A stretch of DNA of 64,000 bases, from the NCBI GenBank assembly GCA_028753945.1, contig JAPNXP010000007.1, positions 3,968,001 to 4,032,000 of the forward strand, given 5' to 3'. Every line of letters starts with the position of its first letter. Within the stretch, counting starts at the first letter, position 1. This DNA comes from Hexactinellida sp. DTS-2022 (taxonomy: Eukaryota > Porifera > Hexactinellida). Under the pieces are notes generated by a model. The model worked only from the letters and a program-made list of their open reading frames with translations, had not been told where the DNA came from and ran no database searches. A program made the translations under genes and the position numbers. Positions 1 to 10,649 of this stretch are shown piece after piece.

Positions 1-29
1 CCTGTACAAATCCTGATAAGACAATAAAA

Positions 30-1720
30 ATGGAATTAATATCACGAATTCAAGAAGAAAAAAGCCGAAAAAGACTTAAACATCAAACTTCACAAGCCTT
101 AGATTCTCTGACATTAAGTTCAAGTGGTCCTTTTCCAGACACTAATTCGATTTCTTCAACAAATCAATCGCTTATTGTTGATTTTTCAAAGAAAAAGGTA
201 GAAATTGATAAACTTTTAATTAAAGGTCTGCTTTCTGCTGGTGTACAATTATCTGTACTTCGAAACAAACATTTTTGCGAATCACTTATAAAAATTTCTG
301 AATTTGGCTGTAAGTACACCCCTCCATCAAATGAAACTGCCAGGACAAAAATTGCTCTTTCAGTCAAAAATGATGTTGATGAAGCGATTAATGTTCGTTT
401 AGCTGGTATATCACGAACGGGTGGAACAATTTGTACTGACGGTTGGAAGGATATTGGGAATGAACACCTCTTAAATGGTGTTTTCGTGAGTACAGATGGC
501 CCAATATATTTGAGAACAACTAATGTCACTGGAATGGTGAAAGATAGGTTTCTAATGGCTCAAGAAATTACTGAACTCATTGATATTGTGGGTTCAGAAA
601 ACGTGTGTCATGTTGTTACAGACAATGCAGCAGTGATGAAGGCCGCTAAGATGCATATCTCTCAAGATCCCAAATTTAAGCATATTATTTTCAATGGTTG
701 TGGAGCTCATGCACTTGATTTGTTTATCGAAGATATAAGCAAAGAAACTTGGACTAGAGAAATTTTTACTCTAGCCAAAAATCTTGTTACCTTTATCAGA
801 GGACATGAGATGTGTAACAGTGCATTTAAGAAATTTTCCGAAGGATTAAATTTGATAAAGTTTTGCGAAACAAGATTCGCAGCTAATTTAATGATGGGAG
901 AGCGCCTTTTAAACTTGAAAGAAGCCGTACAAAGTGTATTCCTGGACAGTAGCTATGTGAAATATGCGGAAAATCTACTTGGTTTGATTTGCATACTTTG
1001 AATCAGGAGGTCGCGCTCAGTTTAGACTTTTGGAGAAACTTGAAGAAAATTGTTTGACTCTTGATGCCTGTTTTAGTATTACTTCGTCTCTTTGATAGCG
1101 ATATTCCTTGTACTGGAAAGGTTTATTTTAAAATGTTTAGATTGGGGGAGGATATTAGAATGTTTAGTGGCATAACACATACTCAAAGAACGAAGGCATT
1201 TGAACTTTTAAATTCTCGGTGGAAGCTGCTTCACTCTGAGATTCACTCAGCTGGATTTTGTCTTGATCCAGAATATTGGGGCAATGAGTATAAGCAGGAA
1301 ACGAATAGTGAGGTAATAGAGGAGTTCCAATCTTCAGCTATTAGTGTGTTAGGGGAGGAATGTGGGTTAAAGGCTATTGAACAATGGAGTAGGTATAAGC
1401 AGAGAGAAGGGACATTTAGTTTAGCAATCAAGGTAAAAGCCGCCCAGAATTTACCAGCTTGGCGCTGGTGGCTGTTATACGGATCTTCAGTTCCTGACTT
1501 ACAAAAGCTAGCAATGAGAATTTTATCTCAAGTTGTCAGCTCTAGTAGTTGTGAGAGAATTAATTCCGAAGCTGATCATATTAAGTCAATCAAGAAAAGC
1601 AGGATGTTGACACGGACTTTACAGCAGCACCTAGCCGTCCACCATAATTTGAGACTCCTTGATAAATTATCTTCGTATGAATATGAGGAGGAAACAATTA
1701 CTTGGGAAGCTGTTATTTGA
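30..1720 (+). pseudogene. hAT-superfamily transposase (DUF659 type), frameshifted
   Basis: The first open stretch (30-1001, about 320 residues) carries a DUF659-like block with GGTICTDGWKDIGNEHLLNG near residue 130, followed by VVTDNAAVMKAA and FNGCGAHALDLFIEDI. These are the first catalytic-core motifs of hAT RNase H-fold transposases. After a stop at 999-1001 the protein resumes in another frame (about 1064-1720) with the hAT C-terminal dimerisation region, including PAWRWWLLYG and SSSCERINSEADHIKS. The spacer 1001-1090 is readable only by changing frame at least twice, so this copy is dead. A BED zinc finger, usual at the N-terminus, would lie before the window. Ends and target duplication were not found. 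The family call is strong from motif order; which miniature hAT elements it could mobilise is unknown. Confidence 0.85.
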
Positions 1721-1918
1721 TCAGATTAGTATATATTAGTTTCATTTAGCAGATTTGGTTGATAGCAAAGTATAGTTTTTAGTGTGCGCGACCAGATTAT
1801 TAGGTACTGAATTGTTAATTTGTAATCGCATAATTTCGAACTATAATAGATTAGATCCTTGTTTATCAATTATTTTTTGAATTATAGAAATACTTGTTAT
1901 ATTGTTAATTGTTCACAA

Positions 1919-1981
1919 CGTATTATTGCGTACCGTATGACGTACCGTACGCAATAATACGGTACGGAGACTCTCCGTACC
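1919..1981. repeat. Two adjacent GTACCG-rich hairpins
   Basis: The first hairpin pairs 1919-1932 (cgtattattgcgta) with 1948-1961. The second pairs 1961-1970 (ggtacggaga) with 1972-1981 around a single base. The motif TACCG/CGGTA recurs through to about 2000. The block sits exactly where the C-terminal homology of the neighbouring minus-strand P-like pseudogene stops. Confidence 0.8.
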
Positions 1982-4166
1982 GTACCGTACGAACGTACGC
2001 GGTTACTCTGGTTTCACTATATTCACCTTCTACATATTTAATGCCTATAGAGACCAAAATCTGTTTAGAAGATCCTTGGGCTAGGACTGACAAAAGGGAT
2101 TTGTTGCTATCAATCGAAACAAAGATTTTCCATAGAATAACCACTGATTCTAATATAACATCTGAAGGCCATTTGAGTGATCCTCTGTCTACAATTTTCA
2201 AAAAAGCATATTTTGAATCCTGGAGTTCTTCTATCAAAAGTTATTTATCAATGGTGAGAAAATTCAAACATGCTGAGCATTTAGTGGACCGCTTATAATA
2301 TTGATGTACTGTTTACCCAGCCATAAATGCTAATGCTTGTAGCGTTTGAGAATTGTACTCAATAGTTTCTAATAAAGGGAGTTGGTTATGCAATTCCTCT
2401 ATGACTTGAGATGATACATTTGGAGGACTTTGTTTACTATCTGGACATTCTGAGACTTTACTGATAAACTATTGGATAGAAATCTGTTCTGTACTCGATT
2501 GCTACAGTTTTAATATGCTAGAAACTTTCAGTCGACGTTCAGGCTCAAGTATTTGACAATAGGAAATATGATACACGTAGTTAGCTCCTGACATCTGTCT
2601 GTAGTCCAAAATGATGTTCTAACGGATCATTCTGTAGAAAAGTAGTTAAAACATAAGAAAATCCGCAATTGGTAGTTAGATGTCGAATTATTAGAGGTAT
2701 GGCTAAGCATGAGTGCCTCAAACTAGTGAAAGTTTGGCGGGATAATGATGCTTAATTTGTTTTGTTGGTTGCTTCCCAAGCATCAATCCAAAATACAATA
2801 CGCTGTAAAATGAGAAGCGAGGATCATTCCTTATAAGTGGTTTTGAGAATTCTTCATTCAAACTTGTTCCCTTCTGAGGTGTACTAACATTAAATATTTT
2901 CCACAAGTTCACTAAATAGAAATAAATTCTGCTGATTTATTTTTGAGTTGTCGTTTCGTGAATTATCATAAATTTTTAGAGCAGCACCAGTTGACTCATT
3001 AATTATTTTGAGAGCAAGTTTTACATTTTGACGTTCAAAACTAGAAGGCCAGCATGATTTAGCTGTCAGTTGATGAGCAATTTTAGCGAAAGCATGTTGC
3101 TCTTGTCTGTAAAGTATTCGTATGTCTTCAAAACAAGCCTTGCATTGAGTAAGAGGATACTTCATGGAGTCAGTAGATTTATCACCAAAATTAGGAAAAA
3201 TAAAAGTGTGATTGAAATCTTTCGTATTAAGCCAATTATTCCGAATACACTTCAAAATGTGAACAGGATCAAAAAACAAGAAAAAGTTATCAATTGACAT
3301 AGCTGTGTCAATATGTTGTATCTGCGCCTATTTTTGGGAACCATAACATTCTCAATCTGACACAAAACGAATTGTAGTCGAGGAAGGACGTAGAAACAGA
3401 TACATGCTCTTGGTTTATGAACTCAACTCTGACTCTGACTCACAATTATATTTCTCAATTTGACGATTGCTTCAATAATTTGTTTCCTCGCTGAATTAAC
3501 GTGATATCGTACAGGATCTGATTGACAAATATCATTCACAGAGGAGCTACATATAATCAAAAGGATTTCAATTTGACGTATATCTGCCAAACAATTGAGG
3601 GATAGAGCAATTGGTTCTTTATAGTAAAATGATTTGGTACGTAGATTGAAATTAATCGAAAAGGTGGCTTCGACTGTGATCTTAGAATTGTGAATATTTG
3701 GAAGTATAAAATGAACTGAATCTTGATTGGTAGACCAACGTAGCCAGTTTTTAAGAGAGAGGAGATGAAGCTTTTGTTTCAAGTCATACAAAGTAGCTAT
3801 ACCATATCTCTCTTCATCAATCTTGAATGTTTTCTGACTTTGTTGTATAACCTGAGCAAAGAATTGCTCCTCTTTTAACTCCACTTTCAATCGTTTACAT
3901 GACTTAGATGATTCATGTGCTGAAAGATACCTAGGGCAGCCAGGCAGAAAACAAGGAACGGCGCCTTTGCAAAGCACTGGTACTTTGCGAGGAGTTTCTT
4001 GAAGTGTACCATTAGTTCCAGATAGTACTGAGTAGGATCGAGGAATGTCTTCATCACAAAAATGTTTTTCACATACATATGTGAATTGGTTAATATCCTC
4101 CAGATGTAGCGCTCTTATCCACTTGTGTCTTAGCTCAGGATCAGTAGGTAGTTTGAATACAGACAC

Positions 4167-4660
4167 CAGGCTTGTCAAAAGGTCCCGCATTGTCAGGTCA
4201 GGTCAGGTCAGGTCAGGTCTTATATACAATATTTACGGTCAGGTCAGGTCAGGTCTTGGTGGAAAAAAATTAATACAGGTCTGACAGGTCAGGTCTTTCA
4301 CATTCTCAGGTCAATTTCAGGTCAATTTCAGGTCAATTTCAGCAGGGCTTTTATGAGTCACCGAGTCAACTGACTCGCGTCACCGAGAAATCTGACTCGT
4401 GACAAAATTCAGTGACTCGAGTCTGACTCGATGACTCGTAGTGACTCGCGAATCATCGAGTCAATCAAATGAAAAGCCCTGAATTTCAGGTCAATTCAGG
4501 TCAAAAAAGTTCAGGTCAGGTCAGGTAAGTTCAGGTCAGGTCAGGTAAGTTCAGGTCAGGTCAGGTCAGGTCAGGTCAAGGCATTCAGAAAATAGGTTCA
4601 GGTCACTCAAAGGTCAGGTCAGGTCAGGTCAGGTCATGACCTGACCTTTTGACAAGCCTG
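4167..4660. mobile_element. Non-autonomous hAT-type element filled with GGTCA repeats
   Basis: Perfect 18-bp terminal inverted repeats: CAGGCTTGTCAAAAGGTC at 4167-4184 and its complement at 4643-4660. An exact 8-bp target duplication ACAGACAC lies at 4159-4166 and 4661-4668. The interior is almost entirely (A)GGTCA units, with longer variants such as GGTCAATTTCA. The insertion lies inside the THAP exon of the minus-strand P-like gene; removing the element plus one duplication restores the reading frame (HGYVS followed by VFKLPTD). A second element (4343-4481) is nested inside. The 8-bp duplication and CAGG termini point to hAT transposase mobilisation; no coding capacity is seen. Confidence 0.93.
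4343..4481. mobile_element. Nested hAT-type element filled with GACTCG repeats
   Basis: Terminal inverted repeats begin CAGGGCTTTT (10 bp perfect). An exact 8-bp target duplication AATTTCAG lies at 4335-4342 and 4482-4489. The 139-bp body consists of GAGTCA/GACTCG units. It inserted into the GGTCA element and is therefore younger than it. Confidence 0.9.
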
Positions 4661-5028
4661 ACAGACACATAGCCATGAGTAGAGCTGGAGTTTCCTTTGC
4701 ATCCTGGAGCTGAACATTTGTTCGGCATAATTTGCTAATTAATTGAACATGTAAATATTATTGTAAAGTGAATTATCATGAAATAAATCAAAAAAATATA
4801 TTGTTGTAGACACTTAATAATTGAAGGATACATATCACAAGAAATAATAGTGAAAAAGCCATATTTTTGAATTAAATTCTTATAAACTGATAGTTGAATG
4901 TGGTTTTTACAACAAAAAATCAAATTGAGGTTGCGTAACAAAATGGCATTTGCACTCATCCTTGGTGCAGTTTTCATTTGTAATGGTATATCCTTATACT
5001 TTAGTCATCTATGACGTTTTATAATCAA

Positions 5029-6445
5029 CTAGCGCGCTACGCGACAGATCACAACCACACACCAACCGCAACGCGGTTGGTGTGTGGATTATAAACTTCT
5101 AACAATGATTATAAAGCGTAAACGGGCCTAAATAGTCAAATTTAACAATGTGAAATTTTAGCGATTACGACATCATGCGATAATGAGTTAGCATATTGGC
5201 ATTATGGTGGCACCAACGTGTACGTATTATAAATGTACATATCTTATAAAAAAATTAGTTTTTTAAATATTAGAGGGCGCGAATTATGTGCAATTAAGTG
5301 AATTTTGAAGGTTCTCGAAATGTGACAATGACGTCATAACTTGTCGAGGTGTGAGAAATTTTGAGTGGAAACCTCAACTTGTTGGCGGGGGCCAAAAGTT
5401 ACCCCTATATGCCAAAATCACATTTGGGAACTGTCCAGTTTCTTCAATCAACTCTGAACATACAAACAAATATATACACACAACACCCACCCATTGCATT
5501 CTATACATAAGGCAATGATGCGCACTCAAGTTTCTGGACCAAGGATTGATTAGTATAGTCAACTAAATAGATGCAATTCAATTATTCTTCGAAATAAGTA
5601 AGCCAGGGTGCTTCTACTTATGTAATTGTGTTTTTATAAAGGTGGTCATGTACAAGATATTTTTGAGGTGCCACTTGGTCGAAATGACGTCACTGTATTG
5701 TCTAATAGTCCAAATATGCCAAAACTTTGAACGCATGTAAATGTTCAATTTCGCTTTTGAAACAAATCGTTGTGACTAACCCATCTAGGCGTCAGTTACA
5801 TAAAATATCTCAGAATCAAGTATGGAATGTTACCACATTCCTCTGTTGCCTTGGAAACGTGATTTCAATGCTTGAGGTCATATCTCGAGAAGGAATATAG
5901 TTACGGCTTAGTGAATGGATCCAATTGATAGCCCGTCCTCAACTTCCTATTCAATGATAATTCATTTCGATGCTCTATCTCAAATAAATTTTCTGAGAAC
6001 TGTGATTATTGTAAGATACGTTCAAACGGTTATACACATTTTGCGCAAAATTGGATCCAAGGTAACAGAGGAATGTGGTAACATTCCACACTTGATTCTG
6101 AGTTATTTTATGTAAATGACTCCTAGATGGGTTAATCACAACGATTTGTTTTAAAAAGCGAAATTGAACATTTTACATGCGTTCAAGGTTTTGGCATATT
6201 TGGACTATTACAATACAGTGACGTCATTTCGACCAAGTGGCACCTCAAAAATATCTTGTACATGACCACCTTTATAAAAACAATTACATAAGTAGAAGCA
6301 CCCTGGATTAATTATTTCGAAGAATAATTTAATTGCATCTATTTAGTTGACTATACTAATCAATCCCTGGTCCAGAAATTTGAGTGCGTATCATTGCCTT
6401 ATGTATAGAATGCTAAGACCCACCCTTGTGTTTCAATGGTATAGA
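5029..6445 (-). mobile_element. Non-autonomous Helitron, interrupted
   Basis: On the minus strand the element begins TCTATACCATTGAAAC at 6445, after an A. It ends with CTAG at 5029, before a T, with a GC-rich stem (GTCGCGTAGCGCGC) just inside the 3' end. That is the Helitron pattern: TC..CTAG, A|T target, 3' hairpin, no inverted repeats. A further palindrome built on CAACCGC/GCGGTTG lies near the 3' end. Sibling copies occur near 10.9 kb and at 50.8-51.9 kb. A foldback element (5492-6417) is inserted near the 5' end. No coding capacity. Confidence 0.8.
5492..6417. mobile_element. Foldback element with P-like ends (copy 1)
   Basis: The two halves are long inverted copies of each other. Arms begin CATTGCATTCTATACATAAG on the left and the diverged complement of CTTAGCATTCTATACATAAG on the right. 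The 7-bp target duplication ACCCACC (5485-5491 and 6418-6424) is repaired by comparison with uninterrupted Helitron siblings. Its termini share a layout with the P-like element at 26473 (CATAGC..TATA..AAGGC, then GGACCAAGGATGAA further in), so I infer P-like mobilisation. The right half has lost part of the arm. A second copy lies at 48584-49650. The small open frames inside are not genes. Confidence 0.8.
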
Positions 6446-6538
6446 TGTTAGAAGTGCATAAACCACATATCAACCGCAAAGCGGTTGGTGTGTGGTTGTG
6501 TTCTGCCGCGAAGCTACTTAGCAAGCGAAGCGTGCTAG
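6446..6538 (+). mobile_element. Helitron 3'-end fragment, opposite orientation
   Basis: It contains the CAACCGCAAAGCGGTTG palindrome, then TTCTGCCGCGAAGC, and ends GCTAG at 6538 followed by T. This is the same 3' end as the minus-strand Helitron next door but inverted. It has no recognisable 5' part. Confidence 0.6.
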
Positions 6539-6648
6539 TATTAATTAAATTAGAAAATCACATGACAATGCTTAAATAATTATAGTAATGCTCTAAAATA
6601 CAAGACTTATTACATAATTGAAACATTAGGAGTACTTTACACAAGTCA

Positions 6649-7163
6649 TAGGCGTGGGAGTTGCAGCGGCTGGGGCGGCCATGGCAGCCCCACTTTTCGA
6701 TGACTCGCGAGTCACCACGAGTCATCAAGTAGTGACTCGGTGACTCGATTCACCCAATTTTGTCACGATTCAATTGACTCTGGGACTCGAGTCATCGATT
6801 TTGTAACGAGTCAATTGACTCGGTGACTCGAGTCATCGAATTTTATCACGAGTCGATTGACTCGGTGACTCGAGTAATCGAATTATGTCACGAGTCAACT
6901 GACTCGGTGATTCGAGTCACATGACTCGGTGACTGATGAATGCCCTGAAAAAATACAGCATATTGGCTGAGGATGTCCTCGGCTGCCTCAGATCAATTTC
7001 TACTCTTCGTCGAACCACTTCCTTAGGAACAAATAATATACTTATGACGAAAAGTGGAGCGGCCTAGCGGTCACCCATTGCCAGGCCCGTTTTGGTCGCT
7101 CACTAACTCTGTTAAAATAAATTATGGCCGCCCCACTTTTATTTTGCTTCCGACGCCTCTGCA
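6649..7163. mobile_element. Diverged hAT-type element of the CATAGGCGT family with GACTCG insert
   Basis: The left end CATAGGCGTGGGAG continues to GGGGCGGCCAT. The complement of the right end near 7163 reads GAGGCGTCGGAAG and then GTGGGGCGGCCAT, so diverged inverted ends are present. Only CAAGT is shared as a possible target duplication. Its termini resemble the better-preserved element at 45048-45808. Most of the left half is taken up by a GACTCG block. Confidence 0.4.
6685..6946. mobile_element. Second GACTCG-repeat element
   Basis: About 260 bp of GACTCG/GAGTCA units with longer units such as GACTCGGTGACTCGAGTCA, ending ATGCCCTG. The ends resemble those of the 139-bp element at 4343, but the left terminus is altered and no target duplication is visible. 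Confidence 0.6.
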
Positions 7164-7282
7164 AGTTACACACTTTTATATGGCCTAATTGAGATTTTGT
7201 AATTGAAATATTGGAACAGAAAATGTAATACAAAGCTAAGTATTAAATATATGAATTTAAAATATGAATATTGAACAACTAC

Positions 7283-7458
7283 CTTAAGATTACCAAGTTG
7301 TTTGGGCAATGTATGCAAATTAGAGTTATCGCTGATATCTAGAGTCTCGAGGTTCTTTTGGTATCCGATGTGTGGTGGGATACTTCGTAAATCATTTTCA
7401 TGAAGATGAAGATATTTAAGGGATGGAAAATAGAGGAATTCGATGTCATTTTCTTTAC
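7283..7458 (-). CDS. LRR exon of an ANK-LRR (LRRK1/ROCO-like) gene
   Basis: A 176-nt exon with an AG acceptor just above 7458 (TGCATTCTATAG) and a GT donor just below 7283 (GTAGTT). It encodes 58 complete codons after two bases that finish a split codon. The protein has LRR spacing: YFPSLKYLHLHENDLRSIPP, then NLETLDISDNSNLHTLPKQL. The two leading bases GT complete the glycine codon begun by the single G ending the exon at 34107-35910, giving LG then KENDIEF in frame. It ends in phase 0 after GNLK, so at least one more downstream exon is expected below 7283. None was recognised in 1-7282, which is filled with transposons. Nothing in the exon is broken. Assignment to LRRK1/ROCO is inference from domain order. 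Confidence 0.85.
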
Positions 7459-8070
7459 CTATAGAATGCAATGAAAATATTTATTGCTATTATGGAGCAA
7501 TTGAATCTGGATTTATCGTTTCAGGATAAGGATCAGCTGTTTATTACTAAAGTTTAGAGAATAATAATATAGAGATCAGCTCTATCAGAGCTGAGTTATT
7601 TCTAATGCCATTAAGATTAGCCTTCAATTTAAAAATAGTAATACTAACTTTTCTCAAAAAACTGAGCTCTACTACTGCTGAGCTTTGACAAATTATCTAT
7701 AAGTTTTTATTGTCAGTATTGAAATCACTGCTTTTATTATTTTTATTACGTATTATTGCTAATATCATTCATAACTATGTCGAACACTATAAAGTGGCCA
7801 GTTTAGAACCAATTTCCTTTATTATTATATATTTTTCTTCCAAAACAGTGCCCTGCCGACACTTTCATATATTGAGGGCTGAAGTGTAATCATGGAGGAA
7901 TATTTATTAGAATGAATAGTCAACTTAATTAATGTTTGAATGACTTTGAAGTTGAGTGTATATAAATGCTGCTGAGTGTATATAAATGCTGTTGAGTATT
8001 CCAGTATCTTTAACTTTGTAAGTTGTAACATTTACCCGTTATAAGACAAATCTAAGACAATATATATATA
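7459..8070. other. Intron sequence without recognised features
   Basis: AT-rich, no gene or clear repeat seen. It holds a short direct duplication around 7970 (TGCTGAGTGTATATAAATGC and a near copy). Confidence 0.5.
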
Positions 8071-8633
8071 ACTAACCAGCCAAAAGTATCTGAACAATAG
8101 GGATTTTAAGACACACACAATACTCGTCCGGTAACTAATTAACGGCTATCTAAACTACTCTGAAATGACTATAAATATCTTATTATAGATATACATTACA
8201 AAATATTGTGATTTGAATCTAATTTAGAAAATATCCACGTAGTGGCACAAGTGTTTCTGCCACTTGCCACTTGTGGCATAAGTGGCACAAATGGAAATGT
8301 GGCTGTATCACAGCAGAAAATATTCGGATTGGTTTGAAATTATGCACTTAGAGTAATTTAACTATGTGGAATTCAAATCTGCTATCAGAATTAATATATT
8401 AACATTGCATCTTAATGATCACAAATTAATTATTTAATTAGCTCATTATATATTTAATGAGTTTAACGCCTCCATAAAAATGTAAATTCGAAAATTTTGA
8501 TGTTTGATTATACTTTACATATCGTTTCATGTAAATAGCCATTTTGTAACATCTACTAATGTTATTATGCTGGTATAACCTCAAATGTCTAAATAGAAAT
8601 TATTGATGTTCAAATACTTTTGGCCGGTTAGTG
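8071..8633. mobile_element. Tc1/mariner-type miniature element (copy 1)
   Basis: Inverted ends: ACTAACCAGCCAAAAGTATC on the left, and the complement of the right end reads CACTAACCGGCCAAAAGTAT. They are flanked by TA. No transposase is present. Interior landmarks such as CACTTGTGGCA, ACGGCT and CCTCCATAAAAAT recur in the copy at 12966-13688. Confidence 0.8.
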
Positions 8634-9135
8634 TATATCCTATCATGAAATTGAAGGCAAACTATACAAGGTGATTACATAGCGTTTTCCTGAATGTTGA
8701 TACCGTATCTCGTTAGTGCAAATAACAGGATACTGTGAAATGCGTTCGCCTTTTCAGGAATTGGTAGTACGTTTACGTTTCATTAGTAGTGAAAAGGCTT
8801 TGAAGGGGACTGAAATGGTGTTAGTGTTAATCGGAGTTGCATTGACCGAAATCGTACTTAAAGCTTTCACTGTAAATATTCTCATTCCACAATTTCATCT
8901 GTTGGTATGTACTCTGGTACTATCTGTTGGTACCTATTCTTTATTTAAAGTCATAACTTCAGACCTATCTACCAGTAGCGAAATATATTAGAAATCATGC
9001 TAAAATAGCGAATTCATTTTGAAACGAGATAATGAGGATATGCAATTAAATTATTCCGATTGATACTTTCCAATGCTAGCAAATATTATAGTTTCATCCA
9101 AGTTCTGTCGTCGCGAAGTATCAGGAAGAAGTTAA
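8634..9135. other. Intron sequence without recognised features
   Basis: A 91-codon open stretch here (8716-8991) starts at GTG, has no recognisable domain and no splice signals that would support it. I do not call a gene. Confidence 0.4.
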
Positions 9136-9450
9136 ATCATTATGATCTGAATAATAAATCAATTATTGGATTGATTTGATTGAGTTTGTCAAATAGAAAA
9201 TGATTGAGTTGATTGATCTGCTAGCAACTTGAAATGATCTGAAAATGTGTTTTTGATCTGAAATTGAGTTTTGATCTGTAAATGAGTTTTTGATATGAAA
9301 ATGAGTTTTTATCTGAATAGGAGATTTTAGTATAAATTGATTTGAGTTGAACGATTTGAAAAAGTCAAATGATTGATCTGATTGAGCGTCCCTTGCTATG
9401 TATGATTGATTTGAGATTATAATGAACTAAATCAACTCATTAAGTGATCT
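9136..9450. repeat. GATCTGA / GAGTTTTTGATCTGAAAAT repeat block
   Basis: Irregular tandem units of TGATCTGAAAATGAGTTTT in the centre, flanked by GATTGATTTGA units. The right side reads GAGCGTCCCTTG, whose complement CAAGGGACGCTC would fit a hAT-type terminus, but no matching left terminus was found. It may be another satellite-filled element with a lost left end. Confidence 0.55.
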
Positions 9451-9956
9451 GTGACCGTTGATTACTAAGAAATAATAAAAATAATGGAGGAACCATGGTA
9501 ATATTGTATAGATAGGCCATGTATCAATTCAATTTTTTGTATCGTTAAAGATTGTACTCCATTAATACTTAATTGCAGTATAGAATAGGTTACGAATTGT
9601 CGTGCTTGTCAAATAACTGTATCACAACTTCCCCAACTCCAGCGTCAGCTCAAAACAAAACCAGCACCACAAGCTCTTTGAACTCATACTAGTAATGAAT
9701 TGATAAGCAATATGTCTAAGACTTCAGGGTACCAACCTACATGTATTAGTAAGCGTGTGGTATTTTCTTACTTTGTTGCCATCAAATCAAAATTGAAATC
9801 AAAATTGAAAATGACCAAATAAGTTGTTGTCGGGTAATAACAATTTACAGTATACGTATAAAATGATGCAAAATGAGATGTCAATAAATTATTAATTGTC
9901 AAGTAAGAACTATATACAGTATTCTGAGAGCGAGTCAAGTAAGAACTATGTTACCC

Positions 9957-10080
9957 CACCCCGTTAGTAAGAACACGGTTAGTACAAAATTCTAGTTAAT
10001 ACAAACGCTATTTCAGTCTCTTTCAAAGCCTTTGCAATACAAATGATGTTGGATAATACGAATTCGGATGAAGCAAACAC
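9957..10080. mobile_element. pogo-like terminal fragment
   Basis: CCGTTAGTAAGAACACGGTT and later GGATAATACGAATTCGGAT resemble the pogo-like sequence at 23801-23968 (CTCGTTAGTACGAACACGG, then AATACGAATTTCCGGATAAG). Decayed; ends not defined. Confidence 0.4.
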
Positions 10081-10649
10081 ATAATCAAAAAAGAATGACA
10101 ATAAACTGGTTGAATTACTTTTCTCCGCAGAGTATTCTCATAGGCTATTGTGTATTATATTAGCCTAAATTGACTAATGTTAATGTAAACACATGTTTTG
10201 GATTTGGATACAAGACAAGTAACAGAGAATTTTGCTGATTACTGAAAATCCCATTGATTGAAATGACAAATAATGATTTCTCTAGATAAGTTCCAAGTTG
10301 ATGGTCCCTATACTAATACATCACGCATTAGATAAACTTAAAGTCCTAATCGATTTTCGGTCACTTTGAAAACTTCCAGAAATATTTATTTCACTATTCA
10401 GACATCAAAATGGTTCTAGACTATATGAGGAAGAAAATAGTTTGGCTAAATATATTCATAATGGATCATATGATTCGCTTTGGAAAACTTAATGATCTTA
10501 AGTAGCTTGATTTATTTCTTAGCCAAGATTGGGTGGCTTTACTCCTCCAGTATGCCGAGCAGATCTTTAAGCTGAAAAAATTAATCACTCCATACAAATT
10601 GAATCTACGTTAGCAAATCTATTCTGAATTAAGTCTTTGGTTGCCAGTA

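Larger units (their letters stand above)
2011..4728 (-). pseudogene. THAP-domain P-element-like transposase, decayed (copy A)
   Basis: Read on the minus strand. A start ATG at 4728 opens a THAP zinc finger (CSAPGC, a C-X4-C pair) whose exon is interrupted by an inserted element at 4167-4660. It resumes at 4158 with VFKLPTDPELRHKWIRAL and the C-X2-H pair CEKH. Then follow the proline-rich AVPCFLPGCP linker, the RNase H motif FDPVHILKCIRNNWLN (near 3250), the FERQNVKLALKI region (near 3000), a frameshifted QNDPLEHHFGL motif (near 2620) and the C-terminal block VDRGSLKWPSDVILES (2190). Several frameshifts and stops break it. Homology ends abruptly near 2020 at GTACCG hairpins. It belongs to the same subfamily as the copies at 26.7 and 37.3 kb. 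THAP plus this RNase H order identifies P-like (THAP9-type) elements; its own terminal repeats were not found. Confidence 0.85.

Noticed and set aside
5915..6115. 66-codon frame in the first foldback element
   Set aside because: Part of the palindrome; the second copy of the element does not preserve it.
8716..8991. 91-codon hydrophobic frame that could be a small membrane protein
   Set aside because: It starts at GTG, has no homology I know and lies inside an intron among mobile elements.
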